DNA from: Pleodorina starrii
Taxonomy: Eukaryota; Chlorophyta; Chlorophyceae; Chlamydomonadales; Volvocaceae
NCBI GenBank assembly: GCA_030267565.1
Contig: BRXU01000023.1
Coordinates: 620,001-684,000 of the forward strand
Length of the DNA: 64,000 bases
Direction: 5' to 3'
How positions within the stretch are numbered: position 1 is the first letter of the stretch; each line of letters starts with the position of its first letter. A program made the position numbers and the translations under genes. The notes beneath the pieces are model-generated. The model searched no databases. It was not told where the DNA came from and saw only the letters and a list, made by a program, of their open reading frames with translations. Below are positions 12,351 to 23,609 of this stretch, in pieces.

Positions 12351-13490
12351 CATGGGCATGCGTGTTTGAGGCTGCCGTGCCGTTGTCGGATCACATGACT
12401 GCACACGCGCATCCAGTAAAGCTGTTTCACATGCACCAAATATACATAAATGGCGCAACGGCAATGCGGCACACTCGCGACGAGGCGTCACCGTAACGTA
12501 GATAGGATCATCGACCGGCTGCTGGCGAAGTCGGCTCCACGCAGACCGGCTGACCACATAATGCTGCGTATTGCACAAATGGTGCAAATACGATGACGAT
12601 GGAAGTGTCTCGGCCAGGCAAAGGGAAAAGAGTGACGATGAAAGACCTTACATGTCTCTTCCGCTAGGCCAGGTCCATAACCTAACGAAAGGGGCCTACT
12701 AGTTGCTCACAGGCGACTGCCTGAGAGCAAATCGAGACAAGGCAACAAGCCAAAGACTCGACTAAAATACGCGAAACAACTGTACGACATCCTACTCCCG
12801 AGATCTTCACGTAAGCTATACTACGTTACGAACTCGAAAGCGAACAACCAAGACTGACGTAGAACCAACAAACTACGCAAATCCGCAATAACAGGAAATA
12901 CGGACGGTAAACTGTCGGTGACGGTAAACTGATCCGACACCGTGCTGGGCGACAGGAGATGCGGAGGCACGGACGCCAAGCTGGGACTGAAAATCCAATC
13001 CTTGGTCGGTCGTGCTGCGACAGGCGGCACTGCCATGCTGGATAGGGCTGGATCATGACGCGGATCTGCTGCCAACTGCTGCACGGACTGCAAGGTGCTC
13101 TATCTCGGTCATGGAACAGCACTGTTTATTGAGTTTCGTGCTATGTCTTGTTAAAAGTGCTTCTTCACATTGCACTGCTTACGCCGTGATGATGGCGTCG
13201 GCCTGGCTGGAACGCAGTTTGAGCTTTGGCGAACATGACAAATTCGGGTCGCGAAACAGAAGGACGAGCGTGAGTTATTCTGATCGTGAGAGGTTCGCAG
13301 GTTCCCATATACAAAAACATATCCGTAGTAAAAACTGACACGTATGCCGGGTTGAAAAGTTTATTCACTGCAAAACACCTTCCGGTGCCTTTTTAAGTTT
13401 TTATGTATCCGATGTCACATTGCTGGCTCCCAACACCCAACTTCTGTGTGGAGGTTTGAGGCATCATTGGCCACTAAATTAGCGGACAGG

Positions 13491-14827
13491 ATGACAGAGC
13501 TGGAAGTCGTCGGCGCTGGCTTTGGACGCACAGGCACTGCAAGCCTGTATGAGGCACTCAACACCCTCGGCTACGTTACACACCACATGTTCGAGGTGCA
13601 TCACCCTGCGCTCGCGCCACTACGGACGCGCCACTACGTTCATGCAAAGTAACAGCTCCACAACTACGGACGTTTCTGCGCGCCATCCCGGTCGCGTCGC
13701 CGCGCATGCATTGCACAAATACACCCAAAAAATTAGTTAACTATATTGCACCTTTTTTCTGTCCGTTGCGCGGCTGCCGATGGCTTTTCCGTTTTCCCGC
13801 GCTCTGTTCGGAAAGGGCGACACCGTTGACTAATTTCACGAAACGGGCAAGTCCCTGACCCTTTTTCGCAACCCTTGTTAATTTAACTCTTAATGCGTAC
13901 CGCGCAGGTCGTGGCTCGTCGAGACCAAGCGCAAGCCTGGCTCCAGGCCTGGTGTGACCGCGCTGCCGGCCGCCCCGTTGATTGGCATCCAGCCCTGGGC
14001 GCCGGCGGCTTCACGGCCGCGGTAGACTGGCCGTCTGCGGCCTTCGTCAAGGAGCTTCTGACGGCATACCCGCGGGCCAAAGTAATTCTAACGCTGCGCG
14101 ACTTCGACAAATGGTACGACAGCGCGCGGGACACAATCTACGCCATCCAGAGTGTGGCGGCATCCATACGCCCACCGCCGTACTTGGCGCCCCTGTTTCA
14201 AAACGTTCACGGCACCGTCGCTGTCGCCGAGGCGGTGATCTGGCAGGGCACCTTTTCCGGACGCTTCGAGGATCGCGAGCACGCGCGGCAGGTGGGTGGG
14301 TTGTGAGGCGCGAAGCCGGGGCTGCACACGGAAAAGCAGGCGCGTGCCCCGACAGCTTTTTCGGGGCTTTTGGTGCGCTCTTCCGCCTGTGCAAGTGCTG
14401 GTGCACGTGCTCATCTGTTAAACTTCTATGCTCTCCATGATTTCATGCATGGAAGTCGGCGGCGGATGTGTCGTACACTTGGACGCTGGAAACAAGCTGT
14501 ACGGTATACACTCCACACGCGCAGGTGTACGACGCGCACATCGCGGAGGTACGGCGCGTCGTACCCCCGGGGCAGCTGCTCGAGTTTCGGATAACAGACG
14601 GCTGGGGCCCGCTTTGCGACTTCCTAGGGAAGCCGGTTCCGGAGCGGCCCTTTCCCCACGCCAACGACTCGGCGGATTTCCGGCGGCGGATGCAGCGAAT
14701 GCGCGTCGTCGCGCGGCTCCTGGACGCACTGCCCGCATCGGGCTGCGCGATGGTGGCGACAGCGGTGGCGGTGGCAGCAGCGGTGGCGATCGGGCGTGTG
14801 CTGGTCCGCAGCTGGCAGCGCGTATGA
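13491..14827 (+). CDS. Sulfotransferase-family P-loop protein with C-terminal hydrophobic tail
   Basis: Three exons, 13491-13595, 13908-14291 and 14525-14827, all joined in phase 0, give 263 aa. The N-terminus carries the nucleotide-binding loop VGAGFGRTGTASLYEAL, followed by HHMFE|VVARRD across intron 1. Further family landmarks are VDWPSAAFVKELL, KVILTLRDFDKWYDSARDTIY and a C-terminal PLCDFLGKPVPERPFPHAND. These are hallmarks of the small sulfotransferase family (Sulfotransfer_4-like) common in algae and fungi; the real substrate is unknown for most members. After the catalytic part, residues ~236-258 (GCAMVATAVAVAAAVAIG) are hydrophobic, followed by Arg and Trp. This suggests a tail-anchored membrane protein, which is inference. 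The ATG at 13491 is chosen because it directly precedes the conserved loop. Confidence 0.85.
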
Positions 14828-16853
14828 GCAGACACTCGCACGGTAGCCCGCAGGACGAGTTGCTGCTGCTTGCAGAGGAATCCCCCCGTGTGCACCACAC
14901 GCATGTACAACGTGTGCATGCACGGCTGGTCGCGCAAGGGCCCGCTCTGTCCAATGGCTTGCAAATTGTCGTACATAACTGCGCCGCCACAAGTCTCCGG
15001 AGAGAGATCGGAGACCCATTCGGTGCGTGGACTTCTGTTATGGCAACCCTGAAGCAGAAGCGGTTTCACCTGTGGGTCTGCGGTGGCGAATTGCGTGCCG
15101 GTAGGTAGCGAACGTGTCGTGTGGCGTGGTGGCGGTGAAGATGACAATGACGGGGTTGCGCTGCTGAAGCTTTTCAGCCGGTTGGCCAGCAGGCTTCGTG
15201 ACGTCGCCACACCGCCGATGTGTCCTTGCACCGCCGACAGCGATGCGCGCGGGTTGCCGTCCGTGGGCGAATGCAGGGAGGGAAGGTTAAGGCTGGGCCG
15301 CCGTGCCTGGGAATTCAGTGAGGAGGGGCCGGCCGCGCTCCCGTGACGTTGGAAGGGTGGTGCCGGCAAGGGAGCGGAGTCTCGGGGCAGTCACCCCCGG
15401 AAGCAAAGAGCTTGTTGCGTCAGGTGGGCGTCCTCCGCTGGGGAAGCGAGGAGATGAGATGAGAGGGGAAAGGAGGGTGCAGAATTCGTTGCTGGTGCCG
15501 CTCCACCAGCGCGTCCACATCGATATTGATAAGCTGCGAGACGAGTTACGCCAACGTTTTCAGAATTGGGGGAGAGGCGAGGTCGAAAGACATTTTCACT
15601 CGTCCCGTTCCGGTCGCGGCACAACCTACCAGGCATCGTCGCCATCTGTGTCTGTTACAAAGGATTTTACTTTTGCACCCGATGTCAAGGTGTCGTTTGT
15701 ACCGGGTATTTGGCCTGAGAACAGCTGCTTCGGCGCCATGTCCCGCCCCGTTTGAAGGAATTCAAATTTAAAATTTACCGGTATGAAAATAAATGTTAAG
15801 TATTATGAACATATTTCAAGAAACGAAGGAAATAGTCTGTTAAAATCCGTTCCTGCACTAGTTGCTGGGGAGACACGAAGAGTACTCGTGGCGCCAAATC
15901 CTACCCATACTGGTTGCATCAGGTGCTTGACAATTTCTCAGGATACTGAAATATACAGGCATGTTTCCTAAAAGAAGTGCCACGCCCTCTGAAAACGGCG
16001 CCTGAAAAGCCGTGCAAAATCTGGATCCATACGGCAGCCAATCGTGCTTTGCGTGGTATGCATAATCGAGCCTGAAAGGGTTTACTGTTCGTGAGGTATG
16101 CATCAATATTCCTCAAGGGACTCAAAATCTTTTATCCGCCATCAGGCATTTACAGCTGCTGAACTGCCTGTCAGCAACATACGAGCAGTACGTTTCTCTT
16201 TCTCAAGCTCCACAGCCCGCTCCCTTCCAAGGCCGATCCCTGGAGTACAACCCGCCAGCTGCACGCCTCCGCTGCCGCCACCGGTTCGCCGTCGCTCCGG
16301 GTATAAACCACTACATAAACCACTCTACGCCCCGCCGGTACTCTCCTAGAACGCCGGCCATCCTCCCACCCGCCTCCGGTGCTCACGCTCGCTACAAGAC
16401 CAACGTGTCCTCCACCGCTGCACGTCCTCACCCGCCCTCGGACCCACGAGCCCACGTGCCTACACTTCAAAATGCACACATGCCCCACGCGCACGAAGCC
16501 ACCAGCTTCGCCCCCTCCCTCCGTCGTCCGCGCGATGGATGGTGGCCTACCACCCTTACCAACAAGCAAGCCCCTGCCTGCCTGCCTGCCCCTGCGCTCT
16601 GCAGCAAGCCTCCTCCCCCCAATGTACCTCCGAGTCGCCGCCTGCGTGCCCGCCCTCGACCGTTCGTGGGGTACGCCCAATACGTGCGCCCCGCATCACA
16701 GCGAGCCCCCCACCCAGGTCACCAAGGATGCGCGTTGATGCGCCGCCCCTCCGGGCGGGCCCAGGGCCTGCCCGCCGTTACCGCCGCCGCTGCGACCGCC
16801 CCTCGTGTCGTTCGCCCTCCCCTTATCCTCCGACCACCCTTCCTCATAGTAAA
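14828..16853. other. Convergent intergenic region between sulfotransferase and DNAAF5
   Basis: It holds both 3' ends. The plus-strand frame at 15303-15755 (150 codons) matches nothing I recognise, and I treat it as non-coding. I found no plus-strand TGTAA for the sulfotransferase. A minus-strand TGTAA for DNAAF5 is at 16150-16154. Confidence 0.5.
16150..16154 (-). terminator. Candidate polyadenylation signal for DNAAF5
   Basis: TTACA on the plus strand, i.e. TGTAA on the minus strand, about 700 bases past the DNAAF5 stop codon. Confidence 0.5.
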
Positions 16854-19800
16854 TCACGCAACCCGATTGGCGGCCGCCGCCTCCGCCGCCTCCTCGCAAG
16901 CTGCAAGTACTCGGTCGCAGTAGTGCTTGGAGCGGAAGCGGTCTCGCACCTTACGCACCTCCGCCGCCGTCACCTTGGGCTTCACGGCGGCCGCCGCCAG
17001 CAGCACTCCGCAGGCCGCCTCCTGGGGGCCGTGCGCGGGGAGAGGCGGCGCGCGGGGCGAGGCGAGGCGGGGGCCGGCGACGCGCGATGAGGGACTGTGG
17101 GACGCACGAGGCGGGAGCGGGGACGACACCCAGGGACACCCGGGGATGCCCAAGACCGGAACCGGGACCGAAACCCAAACCACCCTACCTCGCTGCGATT
17201 GGCAGATCTCAAACCCGACTTCAACCGCGACCTTTCACACCGAGCCAGGCATGTACAGCAAGGCCCAGTGCCGTACAAGCCGCCTACCCGCCCGCGCTGC
17301 CCAGGGCGGGGGAGGTGCGGTCCTGCCACCGCACCGCACCTCCCCCGCCCTGCCACTGCACCTGCCAGCTGCCACCGCCCTGCGCCTGCCCTGCCCCCCT
17401 GCCCCCCGCACACCTGCACCGCCGCGTCTCCGTCGTCCATGTGTATGACCACCCCCGCCACCAGGTATCCGCTGTTGGTGTCGCAGTAGGGCGCACCCGC
17501 GGAAGACACGAAGGCGCGCAGTGCGCCGCACGCCGCCACGCGCACCGCGTTGTGCGCGTCGTCCAGGCGCTTGTGCAGCTCGGGGTAAATGGCGCGGCGG
17601 GAGGCGTCGGAAAGCTGCGGACCGACCATCTGCGGGCGCGGGGCCGGAAGGGGCGGGGGCGGGATAGGGGTTACCGGTAGGAGGGCGGTACAGGAAATGG
17701 TCCAAGAGAAGCCTTTCTTACGCGCCCATCCGTTCCCAGGGAGAAGGGAGGAGGGAGGAGGGGCAGTTTATAGACGAGACCGCAGCGGAGGAAGGGAGGG
17801 GTTGTAGGCGGAGGAGGGGAGTGCGTGCTGCGTGGGGGGGCACCGCCGACGCCGCGCGGTGTGACGAGCGGCGGTGGGGACCCCTCACCGGGGGGTAGGC
17901 GGGGCACAATCCGGTGCGCCGCCACGTACCGTACATCTAAACCGGGTAGCACGTAGCACGCCTCTCAAGGACCCTGTAGTAAGCCATCGTTCCTTTTGTG
18001 CTGTCCGGGCTGTGTGTCTATGTTGGTCTTGTGCTGTCGTGTGCCAGTCCGTTTGGGGTTGGTTGGCGGCGACGCGGCCGCGCGCTTTTTCTGCTGGAGA
18101 TATCAGGTAATCATCAGGTAATATTCCAGGTAACTGCGTTGCATTCCCTCGCCCCGGGCCGTTCTAATTACCCCTCCTAAAACCCTGTAAACCCTATCTT
18201 AAAACCTTCCAAAACCCACCTCAAGCAGTTGCTCCACCACGTAGCACGCCGCCAGCCGAATGTCCGTGTACCAGTCCTCATCCAGAGAGCTAAACAGCAG
18301 CGGCAGCAGACCAAAACCGGAGCCGTCACCACCACCGCCTCCTCCAGACGCAGTGGCCTTGTGCCCGGAAGGAGGCGCAGCCGCGGCAGCGGCAGCGGCA
18401 CCGCCGGGGCCCGCGCCCTCGATTGCCGCCAACACGTGTTCCGGTCGCGGCAGGCGCCTGCCCAGCATCGTGGCGAGGGCGGTGACGGCGGCGAAGCGCA
18501 CGGCGGCGGCGGTTTTGCCGGCCTGCCACACCAGCGGCGGCATGAGCACCTCGGAGATTAGAGCCTGTGAGGAGAAGAGGCAGGAGCAGGAGGAGGAGGA
18601 GCAGGAGCAGGAGGAGGAGGAGGAGGGTAATGAAGAAGGGTTTCAGGGTCGGTTCAAGATGGAGCAGGCGGGTGAGGAAGTAGAGTGAGTCTGCGCGAGT
18701 GCAAATTGAGGTGGGTTGGGATGGCGCGGAGGGAGGAGCGGGAGGAGCAGCAGTGACGGTGTGGACAGCTGGACACACGTGGGGGTGTGAGGCAGCACCC
18801 ACCGTTGAGGACAAAAGCGTTGTGCGCCGGTGCATACCGCTATACGGCACCCGCTCCGCTCCAGCACCCTCGGCTCATGCCGATCAGCTGCTGCATGTGC
18901 CTAATTACTACTTACTACGCTGGCAACCGAGGCCACCGTTCGTTCCACCACTTTACTCATTACGGCTCTCCCGCCGCGCACCGCACCTGCCCGCCGCCGA
19001 CCGCCAGCGCCGGGCCGCGCCGCGGGTCCTCCAGAACCGAGTCCAGCAGCTGCAGCAGCGCCAGACGCAGCCCCGCCTCGCGCTCCCGGTCGGCCACCAC
19101 CGGCTGCAGCGACGCCACGAGTGCCGGCGCCAGGCGCTGCAGCGTCGGCGGCGACGCCGTCAGCAGCATCGCGCGCAGGACGCACTGCCAGGAGGCGTCG
19201 CCGGCGCGCGGCCGCCAGGGCGGCCGCGCCGCCGCCGCCACCGCCGCTTCCTCGCCGAAGAGCAGCGCGGTCAGATCGTCCGAGTGGAAATCGACCAGCG
19301 CCGCTGCGCCGTCGGCGGTGGCGGCGGCGGCGGCGGCGGCGCCGCCGCCGCAACCGCACGCCGCCGCCAGCGACGACATGGAATCAAGTACAGCATCGCC
19401 AACGGGCGGCGCCGCCGCTGCGGCGGCGGCCTGCGCCGCCGGAGACGGCGGCGGCGCCGCCGCCGCGGCCGCCGCCGCCAACTCACAGCCGTACAGCAGC
19501 AGCAGCACCAGGTGCAGCGGCAGCGCCACGGCGGCGCAGGCGCTGCCGCCAAGCGTCAGCGTGTTCGCCGTCACCGCCAGCAGCTGTTGCCGTACACCGG
19601 CGTGCTCCGCCGCCGCCGTCAGCATCGGCTCCTCCGCCAACGTCGCCGCCAGGCGCGCCAGCAGCGGGGGCGGCAGCTCCCGTCGCGCGCGCCCAGCCGC
19701 GTGAAGCAGCCCCGACAAGACCACCAGCGTATTCGTGCGCTGCGACAGCGACAACGACGGCCCGGCGCCGCCCGCTGTGGTCGTCGCCGCCGCCGCCGGC

Positions 19801-21758
19801 GCCGCGCCCGGCGGCGAGAGCGTATCGAGCATGCGCGGCAGCCAGTCGGTCGGTGTCACGTGGGCCCCCAGCACGTGTACGGACGTCATCACGTGGGTAG
19901 CTACCTCCAGCTCCTCGTCTGCAATGGCGCTGCGGGGAGTGATCCGTGAAGGGGGAGAGGTAGGGGGACAGCGAGGGCGAGGGTCGGAGGGTGAGAGCGA
20001 GGCGGAGGGACCAGGACCAGGAGGATGGCAGCGGCGGCGGTTCGTCTTTGTTTTCCCACACACATCCCGCACACACCTGCACAGCGCCGGCAGCAGCAGC
20101 TTCAGGTGCCGCGCCGCGCCCTCCTCGGCAAGTACCAGCGTCGTGTGCAGCCCCCGCGCCGCCGCCACCCGCAGCCCCGACGTCCACTCGCCCAACTGCC
20201 GTACCAACGGCGGGAGGTGCTGCGCCAGCAGCGACCGCGCCATGGCCCGGCAACCGGCGCCGGGCCGGCCTGTGTACGGCGGCCCCAGCCGGCACGCCGC
20301 CACGCGCTCCGCCACCGCCGCCGCGGAACGCCAGCCATCCCGCCCTTCCTCCGCCTCGCCGTCAGCCTCCGCCGAGGCTCTCCCTCCTGCGTCCGCCTGC
20401 CGATTGGCTGCGGCAGCGCCGTCGCCGGTCCCGGACACTGCTGGGTCGACGACCAACTCCTGCACTCGGGCAGCGGCGCTGTCAGCATCAGCGATGTCGG
20501 CGGCGGCGGCGCCGCCGCCGGAGGCGGCGGCGGTGGCGGCTTCGGCCCAAGCCTCCCCCACGCCTTCCACCAGCCGCAGCGCCAGCTCCGCCGTCGCTGG
20601 CTGGGGGTCTGTGACGCCGATGATTAGCAGGGGCAACAGCGACGGAACGTACGCTTGCGGCGGCAGGCGTGCGGTGTCGCTGCCGCCTTCGGCGGCGGGC
20701 GAAGGCGGCGCCGCTGCGGCGCCGTCGCGATAGCCCATCCACCGCGACAGCGCGGCAAAGGCGGCCTCGCGCACTGGCTGCGCCCGATCATGACCCACGG
20801 GTCGGAGCGCCGTGACGACGGCGTCCTCCACCAGTGCCATCGGCGCGCCCGCCGCCACCAGTGCGTCGAGCGCCTGGATGGACGAGAGTCGTACACGGCT
20901 GTGCTGGTGCTGCAGGTTCGGCGCGAGCGAGTTGAGGAGCCGCTCGAACTCGGGTGCGAGCGCGTCGAGCGGCAGCCGTGACGCGGCGGTCTCGATGGCG
21001 GCGCAGCCCGCCTTTTTGATGTCGGGAAAGCCGTCTTCCAGTGAGCGGCACACGACGGCGGCAACTTCCGGCGCGAAGCGCGCCAGTACCGCCGCCGGCG
21101 CTGCCGCCAGCAGCAGCGCCACAAGCTGCGCAATTTGAAGCCGTACCTCCTCCGCCGGCTCCTGTACGGGCAACGTGCCGTACCGGCGCGCCAGCTCCGG
21201 AACCAGCTCCGGCAGCATGTGGCTGACATCGGACAGCTGGCGGCTGCCGTCCAGGAGTACGGCGAGGGCGACGGTACGGCAGCGCTCCACTGAGTCGGAG
21301 AGCATGGCGACGAGCGGGCGCAGCAGTGGGCCGCACAGCAGCGCCTGGAGCTGTGCCGGCGAGGCTTTGGGCGTTGAGGCATCCCCGGTGAAGAGCTTGG
21401 TTTGCAGCGTGGTTGCGGCCGTGCGGCGCAGGCCGCGGTCGGGGTCAGCCAGGCAATTGATGGTGCGCTGGAGGCTGGCAAGGTACGCGGCCGCGTCGGG
21501 GCCGACGGCGCTGGCTACATAGGGGCCAGCGAGCGGATCTGATTGCTGCTGCGAACGATCGGTTGTGGCAGATGGTGGGTCAGGCGCGGGCGCTGCTGCA
21601 GCTGTCGCTGATGCCGATGGTTTGGTGCGGACGACGGATGTGATGCCCGGAAGGCCGCTCAGGCCTACGGCGAGGCCCGCAACGCCCTGGCGAGGTTTTG
21701 GCTTGGCGGCATTAAGCTCCTTCCAGATTTCGTCGACTGACTTCTTTTGCCCGCTCAT
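16854..21758 (-). CDS. DNAAF5: Dynein axonemal assembly factor 5 (HEAT-repeat protein, HEATR2)
   Basis: Exons in transcript order: 20077-21758, 18987-19929, 18220-18564, 17414-17629, 16854-17021, giving 1117 aa. Almost the whole protein is HEAT-type helical repeats (LLRPLVAMLSDSVERCR; LNSLAPNLQHQHSRVRLSSI; VIGVTDPQPATAELALRLVE-like units). The C-terminus matches the animal DNAAF5 pattern: IYPELHKRLDDAHNAVRVAA, then HMDDGDAAVQ|EAACGVLL, then KHYCDRVLAACEEA. DNAAF5 acts in the cytoplasm in preassembly of axonemal dynein arms, so this gene implies a flagellated cell. Compared with the human protein (about 855 residues) it is longer. The extra length lies in Ala/Gly-rich loops within exon 2 and a Gly/Ala insert in exon 3. 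The N-terminal ~90 residues before the first repeat, starting MSGQKKSVDEIWKELN, have no counterpart that I recognise. Intron 1 (19930-20076) is 147 bp and open in frame. Confidence 0.92.
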
Positions 21759-22608
21759 GTTCGCTGCTCCCCGGTCAAGACAACGAACCGTCGTTGACTA
21801 AAGATGCCTATATCAGATCCAGTTATTATATTACTAGTTAGCGCGGTATAAGTGCAAATTTTGAAGTCTTTGCCATTAGGCAACGCGTGGTGAAGTGAAA
21901 CTACCGCCTCGATGGACGATAACGCTGTGATCAGCTTATTAACAGACGGTGCGACCTCACGGAAATAGGTCTATCGATTGAAGTCTCTATGCACGGTGCG
22001 ACTTTCCGCGGCCTGCCGTACATTGCTCTGAAACCTGGTCTACCCTTGTATCAGTCGCACCTACGCACCTAAACCAAGTCAAGAGTACAAGCATAACGGA
22101 TGGCAGATAATATACAGATCGTTGAAGCCCTCTAGGGCGCGCGTTATGCCATTTGAGGCTAGGAGGACCAGCGGAGAGGAGGGCCCTGGAGGGCTAAGCC
22201 CGGCAGGGCCCCGCCCCATTTCGCGCTCACCCAAATGGCAATTCTCGTCCGTAGAATGGCATTAACTCATTCTGCGAGTGTTTGGTGACAGGTCGTCTGA
22301 GTGTCAGCGCCAAAGCAACCCTTCCCCCTGCTGAGGGGGATGCGGAACCGCCCGGGGTGAACGCTACTCAACCGAAGTACCCAACAGCTCGAGTGTGTTG
22401 ACGTCTTAAGATCCTTAAGAATACCATTTCAGGTAATAGCTCCTCATCCCTCTCCCACGTGAGAGTCTGTGGGGCTGCCTACTCTTGTGACCCTGAGCGA
22501 CCCAGGGTTCATGCCTTGGGTCCATTCATGGGTCCATTACCCCCAGACTGAGCGGCGCAGTCAATGCTTTAAACCAGTTGGCTTCCCATTCCCATATTTA
22601 CAAAAGCC

Positions 22609-22965
22609 ATGGCGACTGAAAAGCATGAGATTCCGCGGATTCTTCTACTACCCCCCACACGCTTGACCAACAACTACAAAGGCCACGCCCTTTTCGGGCG
22701 AGATGCGACCGATTCGTTCCACACCGTTGCATGGCGTCTGAAATCAAAGTACCGCGCCATCGGCGTCCGCAGGAACGCTAGGCACGGCCTGCGGCAGCTT
22801 AGTCAACAGACAGCGTGGCAGCCCACTGCCAACACTCTTGCTAGCGCCGCTCCCATGTGGCTGAAAGCTGCCCGACCATGGCCCATCTCTAACCTTAGAA
22901 CGTTTGAAGAGCACCCAGGAAACACTCCCTTGCTCGCTCGCTCTCTGCTCTCGCATACAATGTAA
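22609..22965 (+). CDS. Hypothetical small basic protein, 118 aa
   Basis: An uninterrupted frame starting at a good context ATG (aaagccATGGCG) and ending at TAA. The product is rich in Arg/Lys/Leu (for example WRLKSKYRAIGVRRNARHGL). There is no recognised family, signal peptide or membrane segment. The frame is intronless and antisense to its neighbours. It may be a chance frame in an intergenic region of lower GC. The TGTAA at its end overlaps its own stop codon and so is not independent support. Confidence 0.22.
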   Translation: MATEKHEIPRILLLPPTRLTNNYKGHALFGRDATDSFHTVAWRLKSKYRAIGVRRNARHGLRQLSQQTAWQPTANTLASAAPMWLKAARPWPISNLRTFEEHPGNTPLLARSLLSHTM

Positions 22966-23199
22966 TTCGCGCAGCTAATTTGCACACGAGGGAAAGCTAC
23001 GAGTCCAATGGTACGGGTACGGGTTGGGTTCGGGTGAATGGATTGCGGAACATCGCGACGAGCACCACCTCGCATTGCAATCGAAGCTCGAGAACAAAAA
23101 CATCTACCAGCCGCCGAATTCGTAATCGCCGGGGGGAAGTCTAGGGCAATATTTCCTCAAAAGAATCCTTGACACTCAAAAAAATTCTTGACACTACAT

Positions 23200-23204
23200 T
23201 TACA
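23200..23204 (-). terminator. Candidate polyadenylation signal for AOX
   Basis: Minus-strand TGTAA (context CCTGTAAATG) about 400 bases past the AOX stop codon, a normal 3' UTR length for this lineage. Confidence 0.55.
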
Positions 23205-23609
23205 GGAAGGAACAAACGCAAAGCAATCCGAGAGAGCACAGAGCTGCACAGAGCGAGCAAGGTACAAATACCGGTACACGAGGACGTGGACAGGGCTAGG
23301 AGGGGGCCCCTTGTAACTGTGAACTGCCTAGTACTGGAATCTGGAAAGCGCCCTTCCAAACTGCGTCCTACGCTAAAGCCCACTTTAATATCCGTACACT
23401 CACAAACTCCGTCGTTGCCGTTGTAGCCAACGATACCCTCTACCCGGCAACCCCACCAAGCCACACGAGGAATACCTAACCACGCCAAACCCAACACCCA
23501 ACACCTGCACGGCAGCGGCCTGGCGCCGTTCCAGGTACGCGTCGTACTCGCATCTCACGGCGTTATACGGCATCTCACGCCGTACACCTGTCGTACTTGT
23601 CGTAGCACC

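Larger units (their letters stand above)
9507..13490. other. 3' UTR and intergenic region, no confident gene
   Basis: After the kinase stop there is about 4 kb without a gene I can support. From 9700 to 10650 there are weakly coding-like pieces: an Ala/Asp run near 9950-10020 and a hydrophobic stretch NFVRFFLSAVTGGMF near 10390-10440 with a possible GTGAGT donor. I cannot attach them to a gene. From 11100 on the sequence is more AT-rich. Two plus-strand TGTAA motifs (11312, 12346) could end the kinase transcript. The last ~600 bases before 13491 probably hold the sulfotransferase promoter. Confidence 0.45.
21759..23609. other. DNAAF5 promoter, possible small gene, and AOX 3' UTR
   Basis: The stretch lies between two leftward genes. 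The bases next to 21758 should hold the DNAAF5 5' UTR and promoter. A short inverted motif (GCCATTTG / CAAATGGC) flanks a GC-rich segment at about 22148-22240. One small frame is listed separately at 22609-22965. The AOX 3' UTR probably runs from 23609 to about 23185. Confidence 0.5.

Noticed and set aside
11796..12587. 263-codon minus-strand frame
   Set aside because: No family motif, Cys/His/Pro-rich composition typical of antisense GC-rich DNA, and no plausible splice or start context.
14443..15369. 308-codon minus-strand frame
   Set aside because: Antisense to the sulfotransferase last exon, whose plus-strand family motifs are clear.
15303..15755. 150-codon plus-strand frame after the sulfotransferase
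   Set aside because: No recognisable motif, and it is probably in the 3' UTR or intergenic spacer.
22148..22240. Short terminal inverted repeat suggesting a MITE
   Set aside because: Only 8 bp of perfect match (GCCATTTG / CAAATGGC) and no target-site duplication was seen.
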